This document shows, in pieces, positions 45,321-55,244 of a stretch of 64,000 nucleotides of DNA; position 1 is the first letter of the stretch, and each line of letters begins with the position of its first letter. The notes under the pieces are model-generated. The model worked only from the letters and a program-made list of their open reading frames with translations, had not been told where the DNA came from and searched no databases. The DNA lies in contig JACGCM010000786.1 of assembly GCA_014058105.1 (NCBI GenBank), positions 682,001-746,000 on the forward strand, given 5' to 3'. The translations under genes and the position numbers were made by a program. Origin of the DNA: Kingdonia uniflora (taxonomy: Eukaryota; Streptophyta; Magnoliopsida; Ranunculales; Circaeasteraceae).

Positions 45321-47034
45321 ATCTACTTGCAAAGGTTCATTAAAGATTACGACCTCTTGATGACGAGTCTTATGCCGTGCGTGAGGTAACAAATCTTTAA
45401 CCTCATCCTCCTCAGACTCTTCAGCTTGCGGTCTTGAGGTTGGAGCTCCTCCACCCTCATTACCTTTTTCAAACCACATATTTTCAACCTTATCATTATC
45501 TACTTCAACATCTTTACCACAACTTGAGATATAATGTCTAAATTCATTCTCTACTCTCTCAAGCTCGCCCCCATAAAACTCGATCACATCGGCTATCTGA
45601 CGTTCATGATCTGTTTTACCAGCACGTTTTCCCCGCTTTGGAGTAAGATACTTCTTCAAACGCGATTGGGACACCAGTAGATGTATCTGCGTATCTTGTA
45701 AATGCACTACTAATAACTTTAGTTTCTTCTCCAAACTCTGCAACGACTTATTACACTCCACCTTTTCCCTCTCCAGACATACATTATGCTATTTACTTCG
45801 CTCCAGTTCGTTACAAGCATGCTTCAGATCATTTTCTAAACGTGTCTGGACCCTTTTATTATCCTTCTTTATATTGAAGAAAAAGATCCTCATCATTCTT
45901 CGTCCCTACAAAAGTTAAGCTCATCAGGCAATGGACCTACACCATCCTGAGCTGAACATCTTTTTGCCTCTATATTATGACAATTACGCGCTTCTTGCGC
46001 TAAGAATTTCACTCGAGCTAGATCTGGTACTACACCTCTCTCAGTTAGCAGTTCTAAATAGGCCTCCTTCAAACCCCGCTCACTATCGACTTCGGCCTCA
46101 AAGTAAAGTGTCAAAGAAAATAACGACCTTTGACACTTTAACTTATCACTCTCATCTACGAACTGCTTATCCTTAAGGGATTTTCGGAGTAAGACAGACC
46201 TATAACACTCTTTTCGCAAAACGTCATCCCTCTCAATTTTTATCTTCCCATATCTACATTGAAGCTCGAATATCTCCTTAAAGGTGTTATCAAAGTTGGA
46301 CTTCTGAAGATGTCTCTTATATTCAAGTTTATTGTGTACTTGTTGAGTACGATTGATGGAATCCCTTACTCGACTCAAGGCCTTCTTCATCTCGCTCACT
46401 TTCCCCCTCAAACGAACTACTTTATACATGCAAATTATACATTCACCATCAAACAACATATATCAACAACAACCAAAAAATTCAATTCTCATCAAAAATA
46501 GATCTATCACCAGTACAAAGGACAAATTCCAAATTCGACCAGACAGTCTAAAAACAATGTTACAGCTACATAATTAAGAATTTGCTCCTGCTACCTCCTT
46601 GTTCGTAACATCAGCTGCTGTAGAAATTGGGATCTGTTCAGAAGGTCGATCAGCCACTGGAGAGGCATCCTCCTTTGGGAAGATTATTTCACCATACATC
46701 TCAGTAATAGCAAGATTGGCATCATCTTTAGTCAACCCTAAGAGTAAAATGCTTGAATCAGATTATTTCGAGCAGCCAGTACAGTGTCGAAAGTCTTCTT
46801 TGCAGCATCTTCGATCTCTTTCTTCCACACAATAGTTTATGTCATAAACTATTTCTTCTGCACAACTTTCTCCTTCTCCATCTGATCCTTCAACCGCTCA
46901 GACAATGCAGTTTACTCCTTCTCAAACTGTTCCCTCATTGCAGCTTTCTCTGCATCATGCTGCCGAACATGTTCAGCACGGTCCTCAACACCTGCCATCA
47001 ACACCTCCAAGGCCGATTCCCACGCAACAGAAAA

Positions 47035-47117
47035 CTGCACCACAAGTACAACATAGCAGAGTTATCAATCAGATCATTTCTCAAACACAAATAATCAAAC
47101 AACAACTTCATACATAC
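47035..47117 (-). other. intron of the antisense gene, 83 bp, phase 0
   Basis: The donor TCACAG|GTATGT and acceptor TTGTGGTGCAG|TTTTC join IKSSMSQ to FSVAWESALEVL in frame. 83 bp is a usual small plant intron size. Confidence 0.6.
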
Positions 47118-49333
47118 CTGTGACATGCTGGACTTAATTTCAGCATTCAAACGTTTTGGGTCATGCTTCGCCAAGTCCCGCGACATTTTCCCCACCACAT
47201 CAAGATCGAAATCTTTCGAAGAAGATCATTTAGTTTTTCCCTCTTGCCTCTGCTTCTTTGCAAGAGGCGCCACATTTACAACAACATCCACCACCTCAGT
47301 CTCCACCTGTGTCGTCTGTACATGAGTTGTTTGCTCAGAAGCTAGCAACGGCCTTTTTCCTCTAGATCGTCAATTTTGTGTACTCAAAGTACCCACAGCA
47401 CATGCAGGAATATCTGTAATCCCATCAAAAGCAGAACCAGAAATAGCCATAGCTCAATTTTGATGAGCTCGTTGAACTTTTGCAACTACAGAGTTCAGCC
47501 TTTTATCTCTATGGATACCTAACTCTCCAAGTACTTGGTTCAGATCAGTTCCTTCCTGAGATTTGACGTCAAACAGACAAGACGTATCGACAATACCTTT
47601 TGGGTTAGGTTATGCCAAATTAACAATAAACTATGTTAGCAGCTCGTAAAAAGTTAAAAGACGAAGTATAGGCAGAATGAAGACACTTACTCCCATTAAA
47701 ATTCTTATATTTCAGCTCGAGCGCCGGTTCCCCAGACACTTGCATACTATTACCCCTCACCATCACAAGATGGTCGTACCAGGGTCTCCCAGCAGATTCA
47801 AAATAAAAAAATTTCGGCCTCGCCGAATCACTATACAAGTATCCACTCTTCTGACTTTCCACATATTTCAACTTATAATACTTTAAGACATCGTCCGCAA
47901 CGAATTGTCTTGCAATATCACCATCTCTCAATTTCTTGTTAAGGGCTTCACAGACCCTCATCATCTCGAAAACATTACCATTTTAATTGAGCAAGGCAAC
48001 TCTTTAGAGCATTCATTACCCCCTTTGGGAAAAAGGTCATAGGAATACTCAACCCATAAACGACATGGTTTAGATAGCAAAGGAACCCTTTCTCTACGAC
48101 CTCTACATCAGTGTCGTTGTAATAAGCAATTTCTACATCATCTCCTATACCCATATTTATCTGCCATTGATCCAGGGAAGGCACTTGATAATGCTCTATC
48201 TTACCACCTAGTCTCACCAGAGTCCTAAACCATAACCCTTCATTCATTAGATAATGCCCCCATTTTCCATCTAAGTCTTTCTTATACTTGGAAAATAACT
48301 TCCCTACGTCTACATCAGCGGGATACTTAAAGAATTCCTTAGTTTCAACCCCCACTTCCAATCCATCATTCACCCCAGAATGAACAGCAGCCAACATATC
48401 AACAGCTATAGTACCCCTCACCTTCGAATCATCCATAATCCTGCCAGACGATGATGATTCCTAACTACTGGAGGATACCACAACATTACTACTAGGTTTC
48501 AAATTTTTGGAACGCATCTACTACATACAGGAAAAATCTATTTAGCGCCTTATAATCAAACATGCCTCCTCCCTCAGCCATACCCAACACTTTATTAATT
48601 TATCAAGCAGTTCAATCATGCAACTACCATCTACCATGAAAGCAACAAACACACTATTCACAATAACAAAAATGGTGGAAGCAAAATTACTAACATGTAC
48701 TAGAAGAGCAACAGTCATCATTTTTGGTCACCACCTTCACTTCAGACGACAAAACGTTGGTTTTCCTAGCAAGATCACAGTATACCGGTGAACTACGATT
48801 GAAATTTGAAGAATTTTTCTCTCTAGAAATGTTTTTTTCTCTCTCTGCAACTAAATATAGTTTGTGAGAGAGAGAAATATGAGATTTTATATTATCCCTC
48901 AGTTTTTGAAACGGCGGCTCTTTGGGACACGCGTCAGCATCATCTCTCCTTGCAGGCACGTCTTTTCGTTTGCCCTTATAATGATTTCTAGAGTAACGTG
49001 CTCGGTTATCACGTCTGTCTCTCTCCTCTGCCATTATTAAATTCAAGGACTTACTGCCCAAGAAGATTTGTACAGATCATGTAGCACGATCACTTCCATA
49101 TAGCAATAACCTTCTGCGACTACACGATCCTTCTACGCTACTTATAACATGATTTCCAATTCAAAACCCTAGTACAGTGATTGCAGCTGTCACTTACCTT
49201 ATTTTTGATCTGGCAGAAGCAGAATATCAGCAACGAATCCTGCTTCAATTATATTTTATTCGACCTTTACCATAGATACAAAAAGTGATGACAAGACGAC
49301 CTTAACAAAAACAAATAATTTTATTATGGTCAG

Positions 49334-49540
49334 TCATCCGACCTTATATATAATTACATTTAAAACAGATGGATGGTTCTCTTCACCACATAGAATGAAT
49401 TCCTCACCAGCAGCTCTCTCATCCAGCGCGATTTCCCAAACTGCTACATCATGTATCTCTACATCTAACAGAAGTTCACGAAGCACACCACAACAGACAT
49501 GACAACAATTTTTCTCAAAAAGGCAACAAATATATAGCAC
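49334..49540 (-). pseudogene. ORF B of the Tat antisense unit
   Basis: The readable part is CHVCCGVLRELLLDVEIHD, then VWEIALDERAAGEEF and ILCG. It aligns with ORF B of the truncated element at 11050-11367 (VVKEIALEKIAEEDER, IRCG). The upstream part (IFAELDEVYLN in another frame, matching IFGWLEYD) suggests a frameshift near 49550. Function unknown. Confidence 0.55.
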
Positions 49541-49981
49541 GATCTACACAGTTAAGATATACTTCATCCAACTCAGCAAAAATTTGATCTACATATTTTT
49601 CACCTATTTAATCTTGGACTAGTTTAAGAATTTTTACACGATGTCCTACAACAGTTCATTCAAGAAGTTTCAAACAATAACAAGACAAGATACAACAAGT
49701 TCGAGTTAATTATTCTAGACAAGCAATTTACAAGGACAAATATTTCATTCAGTTTGAAAATCAAGATTACAAGATCTACGGACAACTATTTCTTCTACAG
49801 AACGAAAGACAGCTTATTTTACAAATGACAGTGCAATACTTAAATAGAAACAATGGAAGGCCCAACAGAAGAACTAGAATACCTCAACTTCCCCAACGAC
49901 GGAAGTCAAAGTTAATCACACCACTCCTCCATAACCCCCACCACCTCCACAGTCACTGAAGATGAAGGACCACCTCCACCA

Positions 49982-50311
49982 TTACAATACCCAATCTTTA
50001 GTGGGATATCGGCAATATTTCACAGATGACACCCCAGCCGTCTCATCTTCTGCAGCCACCGCATCCTCTGTAAGCATCCGCAGACAGACCCGATGCTGAG
50101 CAGCAAGCAAGACCACATGGTGGAATCACTATATTTGCTGATAATCATCCTCTGCCTCATCTACTTCTTCCCACGACATCCCATAAAAAGTTGGAGAAAC
50201 AGGAATGAGAGTTGGCAGAGACAAACATCGGTCCCCAAAATAACGAGTTTGAAGAATTGTCATCCTGTTCTGAACTCTAGCCTCATAAGCCTGACGATGA
50301 TTAGTCACCAT
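49982..50311 (-). pseudogene. ORF A of the Tat antisense unit (two adjacent in-frame stops)
   Basis: From ATG 50311 the frame reads MVTNHRQAYEARV, RYFGDRCLSLPTLIPV and SPTFYGM. It meets TAG and TGA together near 50129, then continues in the same frame as AAQHRVCLRMLTED and KYCRYPTKDWVL to TAA at 49982-49984, 110 codons in all. The homologue at 9910-10241 shares the start, the blocks and the final DW.L-stop. This is a small conserved protein of unknown role; not a known retrotransposon domain as far as I can tell. Confidence 0.7.
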
Positions 50312-50315
50312 CACT

Positions 50316-50330
50316 ACTATTTATACAAAT
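50316..50330 (-). promoter_or_regulatory. TATA-like motif upstream of ORF A
   Basis: TTTGTATAAATAGTAG lies 8-20 bases upstream of the ATG on the minus strand. That is close for a TATA box, so the transcript may start at or just inside ORF A, or the ATG used may lie further downstream. The homologous locus has a TATA box at 9818-9834. Confidence 0.35.
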
Positions 50331-50596
50331 CCAGATGACTGATAGGTTGAACCAAGGTGAACAGTGATAGCAACTGGTCTCCATTTTTTATATCAGCAAC
50401 ATTTAAATGCATGCCACCACTTCCAATAAAGTCTTTATGACAAGCGCACATCTCAAGCAGAACTTTTGGGAGACCTAACAGTCATAATAATTATTCTTCT
50501 AGATACATGGAAGCCATCAATGCAGCATTTAAAACAAAAATGTCTGGGCTACTCAACCAACACCACTAGCTACACACGTTTATCATGTTATTGGCT

Positions 50597-50609
50597 GAGA
50601 GGGGGCAGT
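50597..50609 (+). other. polypurine tract of the Tat element
   Basis: GAGAGGGGGCAGT immediately precedes the 3' LTR start at 50610. Confidence 0.8.
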
Positions 50610-51269
50610 TGTAAGGGTTTATTTCTAATTCTCGTACTGAGTCCGATATTCGAGCTCACATAGTTCGAATAAACACACTGATAACCAACCAAGGATTGAG
50701 GGCAAGCAGATTGCAATACAGACTTCTTCATCTACAGTTCAGAGATATTGAAGCAACCAGTAATATCGCACTGCAGAATATACTCAAATATCCATCAACT
50801 GTTCATATACATACGAACATCGTTAGAGATCGTATCTTCACCAACAGTCCGAAGTTACATCTAAGGTCATCAAGAGATCCGTTACAAGATCAACAATTAT
50901 TAGATAGCAAGACATTACAAAATGCCTCATAAAAGACTTATCAAACTTATATATTATAACGTTCCTCATTAAAGCAAATAACGGTCATGTTATAAGACTT
51001 ATAAATAGGACCAGAGAGCTACATATTAAAGGGGCTGCTCTGAGACCTACTAAGAGACCTTTTTTACATCTCTCTCTCTATGTAATAGCTAGCAATCATC
51101 AACAAATATCTCTCTCTTTCTAAAATCCTCAGGAGAGGTCGTGGTTTTTAACCCATTCAAGGGTTTCCACGCTAAATCTCGTGCTAGTTACTTTCATTTT
51201 TTAGCTAACATTCTATATTTCATGGGTGTAAGGCACTATCTTCGTCCAATACGAAAATAGGTCATTACA
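50610..51269 (+). repeat. 3' LTR of the Tat element
   Basis: 660 bp, beginning TGTAAGGGTT and ending CATTACA, followed by AAAAC. Confidence 0.95.
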
Positions 51270-51893
51270 AAAACCAAATCATACAAAGTTTCAAATCAAA
51301 TTCAAACACTGAAATAATGACGATCAATTTGCAAACATTTTGTGATGACGACGATGACGATCTAAAAATATAAATATAGATACAGAGAGAGATGGAGAAA
51401 TCTGCAAACATTGATGATGACGATCAATCGATCATAAACACTGAAATGCTAGGTGTGATTGCTAATACTGTTGTTGTCGTTGTTGATGCGAGGAGCTTTG
51501 GATTCTTTTGCTTAAAAAATTAGAAGTTGTTATCATCATATCAAATAGATAAGAAGTAGATAAGGGGGAGCAAGGTTTGTTGTAACTTGTATGGTACTTT
51601 GGAACTCATCAAACTCAAAACTCAAAACTCAAAAGAGGAAGCAGTGGGGTGTTGTTGTTTGGCAGTGGCAGAAAAGAGTAACAAGAGACTAACAGAGGAA
51701 AACTCAAAAGTTTTAAACTTGAAACCAAACTTGGTTCGGTTTAGTCGGTTAACCGACCGTGCAAAACAGTAACCGAACCGGACTTTGCCGGTTCTTATAA
51801 TTTGAAATCGAGAATCGAACCGGGTCTTTGAAAAACCGCCGGTTCGGTTCTTAGGCTCAACAATTTTTTTGTACATCCCGACCCTAATATAAA
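51270..51893. other. right part of the interrupted hAT element
   Basis: Non-coding. It includes GATGACGACGATGACGATC low-complexity sequence and, from about 51724, the CGGTTCGG/AACCGAACC-rich subterminal region leading to the right end at 51886. Confidence 0.6.
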
Positions 51894-52253
51894 TCACATT
51901 TTTCTCTCTAATTCGTAAATACATAAATTGCAGCACACCACTCCAACACAAGCTAAAACAAGACGGAAAATCCAACCAAGCACATCCCTCACAATCATCT
52001 CACCTAAATCCTCTACATCTTCAGCTTCCTCGACCTCAACAACTGGTGGGGATTCTTCCTCATCCAGATCTAATCCCCCCTGAACATGCCTCTCCTTCTC
52101 AACAAATGCAGCAAACAAAAGATCAACTTTTGCCCTTGAATTAACTCTCCTATGAACAGCTCCTCAAAAACCTGAGACCTGGGGGTGTGTCTCCTCCCAT
52201 GTCTCATATACTCTGGTTACACGCCCTACAAAAACTACATAATACCTAGCCAT
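51894..52253 (-). pseudogene. RNase H1 hybrid-binding (viroplasmin-like) domain ORF inside the PIF element, one in-frame TGA
   Basis: From ATG 52253 the protein reads MARYYVVFVGRVTRVYETW, then EETHPQVSGF, a TGA at codon 30 (52166-52164), then GAVHRRVNSRAKVDLLFAAF. This matches the small fold shared by the RNase H1 N-terminal hybrid-binding domain and caulimovirus inclusion-body protein ([YF]YVVF.GR..G[IV]Y.TW.E...QV.GF.GA). An acidic stretch (DLDEEESPPVVEVEEAED) and a hydrophobic C-terminal segment (FRLVLACVGVVCCNLCIY) follow, suggesting a tail anchor. It lies 390 bp downstream of the PIF transposase on the same strand. The catalytic RNase H domain is absent. Confidence 0.6.
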
Positions 52254-52642
52254 CACACCTACAAAATAATAAATCATTAATATGTCATAATACATAATAA
52301 CTTGTTAATCTACATACACTATCAAATACATTAAAGACATATAATATACCAAACAATAATACTAGTCATAACAATAGTGAAACCAAAATATAAATACCAA
52401 AGAAGAGACATACCAAACAGACTTATTAAAGTGATCTCATACCATAGTCATAATAAAGGATACAATAAAAAAGTAATGAGCAAACAAATAAAAATAGTAC
52501 AAAATAGATGACTCAGGCAGGATGATAGTGGTTAGAGTTGACATACTCAAGCCACATGTTTGCACATAGGTGGTCCCTAAAATTGGCCAATGCTTCAGTT
52601 CCCCCTAATGCTCCTATATCTTTATGAGGCATTTCTCCATAT

Positions 52643-53922
52643 TCATCTTCCTCTGTATTTGGGTCTTCTAATTAAGTTGTCATTTGAATCTACCTCTATG
52701 ATATGGTTGTGAATGATACAACATGTAGCAATAATTTTGGCTTGAGTTTCAACATCATAATGTGGTTTTGTGCGCAAACAGGTAAAACGTCTCTTCATGA
52801 CCCCAAACAGACGCTCAGTGATGTTCCTTAGCTGGGAGTGTCAATAATTGTATAACTCTTGTGGAGTCTGAGGACTATTCCTAACTCTTGTAGAGTCTGA
52901 GGACTATTCCCCTCTTGATGTTCCTTAAGGTGATAGCGTACACCTCGATAAGGATCTAAAAAACTAGGAGCTTGGGGAAATCCAACATCCCCCAAGTAGT
53001 AATGATCTAAAAATTTAAATTGTGCATATTGAGATGGCAACCCAAAAATTTCAAGTAAAATATTGGGGATGATATTATAAATACACTATCATTTACCTCT
53101 AGGCACTGTAAACGGATACATACCATTATTAACTGCAGCTCTCAAGATCCTGCTAGCATGAGCTGAACCTTCCCATCCTGCAAATATCTCAATTATTTTT
53201 ATGTCAAAGGAACAAGCAACAAACACATTCTGCTTTATATCCCCCTTTTTACTGCGATACCTAAGTTGATCTTCAAGTGGTACTGTTACAGAGATGAATG
53301 TGCCATCCACTGCTTCAACACAATCCTAAAGAAAATAAACCATGCCATCAAATATAAAAGCAATTACAAAAATGTCTTAAAATATTAACTTTAAAGTAAA
53401 TATATATACCTTGAAGTAAGTGTTGGCCCAAACATGATGATTGTTTCTAATGGCAAGAGACAAGTCATGAGTTACATGTTTGATTAAGTCTTTACCCAAC
53501 CTCAAAACATACTTCAAAACAACATGAAAATACTTGAAAATAGTTTCCAATGACCTCATGGTCGAAGCTTGGGCATGCCTGAACCTAGTGTCATGACCTA
53601 CAATCAACAAGAATATTGCCACCTGTTCTTTAACAACTAAATGTTGTTAGCTCTCAAACCCTTCTCTTTCAGCCTATCACAAAAACTAATGAAGCAAGCC
53701 TTATTCATTCGCAACATATTATGTATGGTAGATAATATCGCTTTTATCATACAACCAACATAAGTTTGTATTCCTGTGCTCCCTCCTATTGATAGAAGGT
53801 GTTCTACCATATTGGGTGGCCTCAACCAATAATAATACTAGGTTAACTGCAGTGGCTGCAATTGCAGCAACAGTCTCTAATTTCAATATTTCATCATCAT
53901 ATTGATCCATCCTATAAACCAT
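52643..53922 (-). pseudogene. PIF/Harbinger transposase (DDE_Tnp_4 type), degenerate
   Basis: Pieces occur in order on the minus strand: MDQYDDEILKLETVAAIAAT (53922 onward), a helix-rich N-terminus ending FISFCDRLKEKGL, then after a frameshift KEQVAIFLLIVGHDTRFRH. A GT-AG intron (about 53409 to 53328) leads to CVEAVDGTFISVTVP with the first catalytic Asp. FAGWEGSAHASRIL follows, then YYLGDVGFPQAPSFL with the second Asp, PYRGVRYHLKEH, and last ITERLFGVMKRRF with the Glu. Frameshifts, a stop near 53095 and a 27-bp tandem duplication near 52860-52910 inactivate it. Confidence 0.85.
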
Positions 53923-53952
53923 GGTCAGTTCAACCAATAAACCAATCATCAC

Positions 53953-54435
53953 AATTCAACCAATAAACTAACCAAATAAACCAATCACAATTTAACAATG
54001 AAACCCAACAATCATCGCAATTCAACCAATAAAATCATCGCAATGTAAAACCAATAAACCAACCAATAAACATAGAGAGAGAACACAAAATACTAGAGAC
54101 GCAGAGAGAGGGTGGAGAGAGGCGTGGAGAGAGGGTAGAGAGAGATGGTAGAGAGAAGCATGGAGAGAGGATGGAGAGGCGCTGCGAGGGTGACGAGGGA
54201 GGCGCTGAGGGAGGAACTCTTTATTTTGTTTTTTGTTGGGTTATAATTTGGCAAGTTTGGGGAGGTATAGGTTTTCATTCGGCAGATTTGAGTATTTTGG
54301 GGTTGAAACAATCCCAAAATATCCCCACTTAAACCGGTTTGGGGTGGGAAACGACCAAACCACGGTATAGAGGGAAATAAGCAGTCATAGGGAAACTGGA
54401 AGTTTTTTGGTTAGAAGTCAACCCAAAAAACTCTA
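53953..54435. other. 5' part of the PIF element, non-coding
   Basis: Low-complexity repeats (AACCAATAAACC near 53940-54070; GAGAGAGG near 54100-54180) upstream of the transposase. They could be promoter or leader; no motif is certain. Confidence 0.4.
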
Positions 54436-54452
54436 GGGGGGGGGGGGGGGGG
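54436..54452 (+). repeat. poly-G tract of 17 bases
   Basis: Seventeen consecutive G inside the right subterminal region of the PIF element. Confidence 0.9.
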
Positions 54453-54581
54453 TTAGAAGTAAGGCTAAACTTCCAATTGTTTTATTTTTGTGGAGATTTA
54501 ACAATGTATATATATATATATTTATATTTATAAATATGTCAAGAGGGGTGAGAAGTTTCCAAAAGATCTCACCTCTTCTCA

Positions 54582-55149
54582 GAGCATCTCCTAAAGTGCC
54601 TCACTGACTTTGTTGGAAAAAAACCAAATCCAAGTCAGTAAGGCATTATTTCCTCCAACAGCACCTGCCTATTTTTTTTTTTTTTAGATTTTTTCTTAAG
54701 TCCAAATTGGGCGTCTAAGACTTGGAAGCCCGATTTGAATTTTTTTTTATAAATAAAATTGGGCGCCCAATTTGAATTTTTGTTAAAAAAAACAATTGGG
54801 CGCCCAAACCTTAGACGCCTGTTTAAAAACAGAACAGGCACCCAACACTTGGGCGCCCAATCGCGACTTTAAAAACCAAGGTTGAGTCTTGGAATCCAAG
54901 ACTCAACCTTGCTTTTGGAGGGTGAAATCCAAGTCAGTGAGGCACTGTTGGATGACGAAAATCCTAGGTGGCACCTTGGATTCCTTGGGCGCCCAATAAC
55001 GACTTTAAAAACCAAGGTTGAGTATTGGAATCCAAGACTCAACCTTGCTTTTGGAGGGTGAAATCTAAGTCATTGAAGCACTGTTGGATGACGAAAATCC
55101 TAGGTGGCACCTTGGATTCCAAGGTAGTGAGGCACTTTAAGAGATGCTC
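54582..55149. mobile_element. PIF/Harbinger-type MITE, TSD TCA
   Basis: Ends GAGCATCTCCTAAAGTGCCTCACT and, inverted, GAGCATCTCTTAAAGTGCCTCACT, flanked by TCA (54579-54581 and 55150-55152). The interior is rich in GGGCGCCCAA and contains a 136-bp tandem duplication (CGACTTTAAAAACCAAGG at 54864 and 55000). Its right end is 95 bp before the DUF4220 gene's ATG. A diverged relative lies at 15912-16645. Confidence 0.92.
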
Positions 55150-55244
55150 TCACCCTTACCAAAAAACAAACAAGGGTCTAATTCCAGTCCCCTTTCTTCA
55201 TCCCTTGAATAGAAAGTAAGGCTACCAAATAGAGGAAAGGAATC

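Larger units (their letters stand above)
43989..49035 (-). pseudogene. ORF C of the Tat antisense unit: multi-exon coiled-coil gene on the strand opposite gag-pol
   Basis: I do not recognise a named family; the layout (globular N-terminus, basic patch, long coiled coil) recalls plant 'putative gypsy type transposon' proteins. Reading 5' to 3': a charged start (MAEERDRRDNRARY, 49035), a Ser-rich segment from ATG 48517 with an in-frame TAG, the conserved domain 48436-47640 (KYPADVDV, DGKWGHY, KGFLCYL, ARPKFFYFESAGRPW) with one frameshift near 47970, a linker with basic LAKKQRQ, then coiled-coil exons 46459-45893, 45761-45321 and 45128-43989. The introns at 47117-47035 and 45320-45129 have GT-AG ends and join in phase 0. 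The last exon alone gives over 370 residues of heptad-like Leu/Glu/Lys sequence. Stops show decay. Confidence 0.7.
36678..51269 (+). mobile_element. Ty3/gypsy Tat-lineage element, 14.6 kb, TSD AAAAC
   Basis: LTRs at 36678-37338 and 50610-51269 are flanked by AAAAC (36673-36677 and 51270-51274). A TGGCGCCGTCTGTGGGAA primer-binding site follows the 5' LTR after TT, and GAGAGGGGGCAGT precedes the 3' LTR. Gene order is gag, protease, RT, RNase H, a second RNase H-like domain, integrase. The extra RNase H and long 3' region are marks of the Tat lineage. Between pol and the 3' LTR lie a 158-bp tandem array and an antisense gene unit. Multiple stops make it non-autonomous now. Confidence 0.95.
32928..51886. 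mobile_element. non-autonomous hAT element of about 1.2 kb, expanded to 19 kb by three insertions
   Basis: The left end TAGGGCTGCACACGG and right end, inverted, TAGGGTCGGGATGTAC begin AACCG/CGGTT-rich subterminal regions typical of plant hAT relics. The flanks ATATAAAC (32920-32927) and ATATAAAT (51887-51894) form an 8-bp target duplication with one mismatch, as expected for hAT. Inside lie a hAT MITE, a solo LTR and a whole gypsy element, each with its own target duplication. Removing them leaves about 1.2 kb with no transposase. Confidence 0.75.
32715..54580 (-). mobile_element. PIF/Harbinger element with degenerate transposase, split by nested insertions
   Basis: The left end has GAGAAGAGGTAAGAAGAGG and the right end, inverted, GAGAAGAGGTGAGATC. 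Subterminal blocks also match in inverted orientation (CTCCACAAAAATA near 32906 and TATTTTTGTGGAGA near 54484). Between them, on the minus strand, lie a PIF transposase (53922-52643) and an RNase H1-HBD-like ORF (52253-51894). A hAT element occupies 32928-51886. Without insertions the element is about 2.9 kb. No clear target duplication was found, so the outer limits are approximate. Confidence 0.6.

Noticed and set aside
46259..47345. Plus-strand ORFs within the antisense gene region
   Set aside because: They are reverse-strand shadows of the coiled-coil gene; the minus strand carries the conserved blocks and splice sites.
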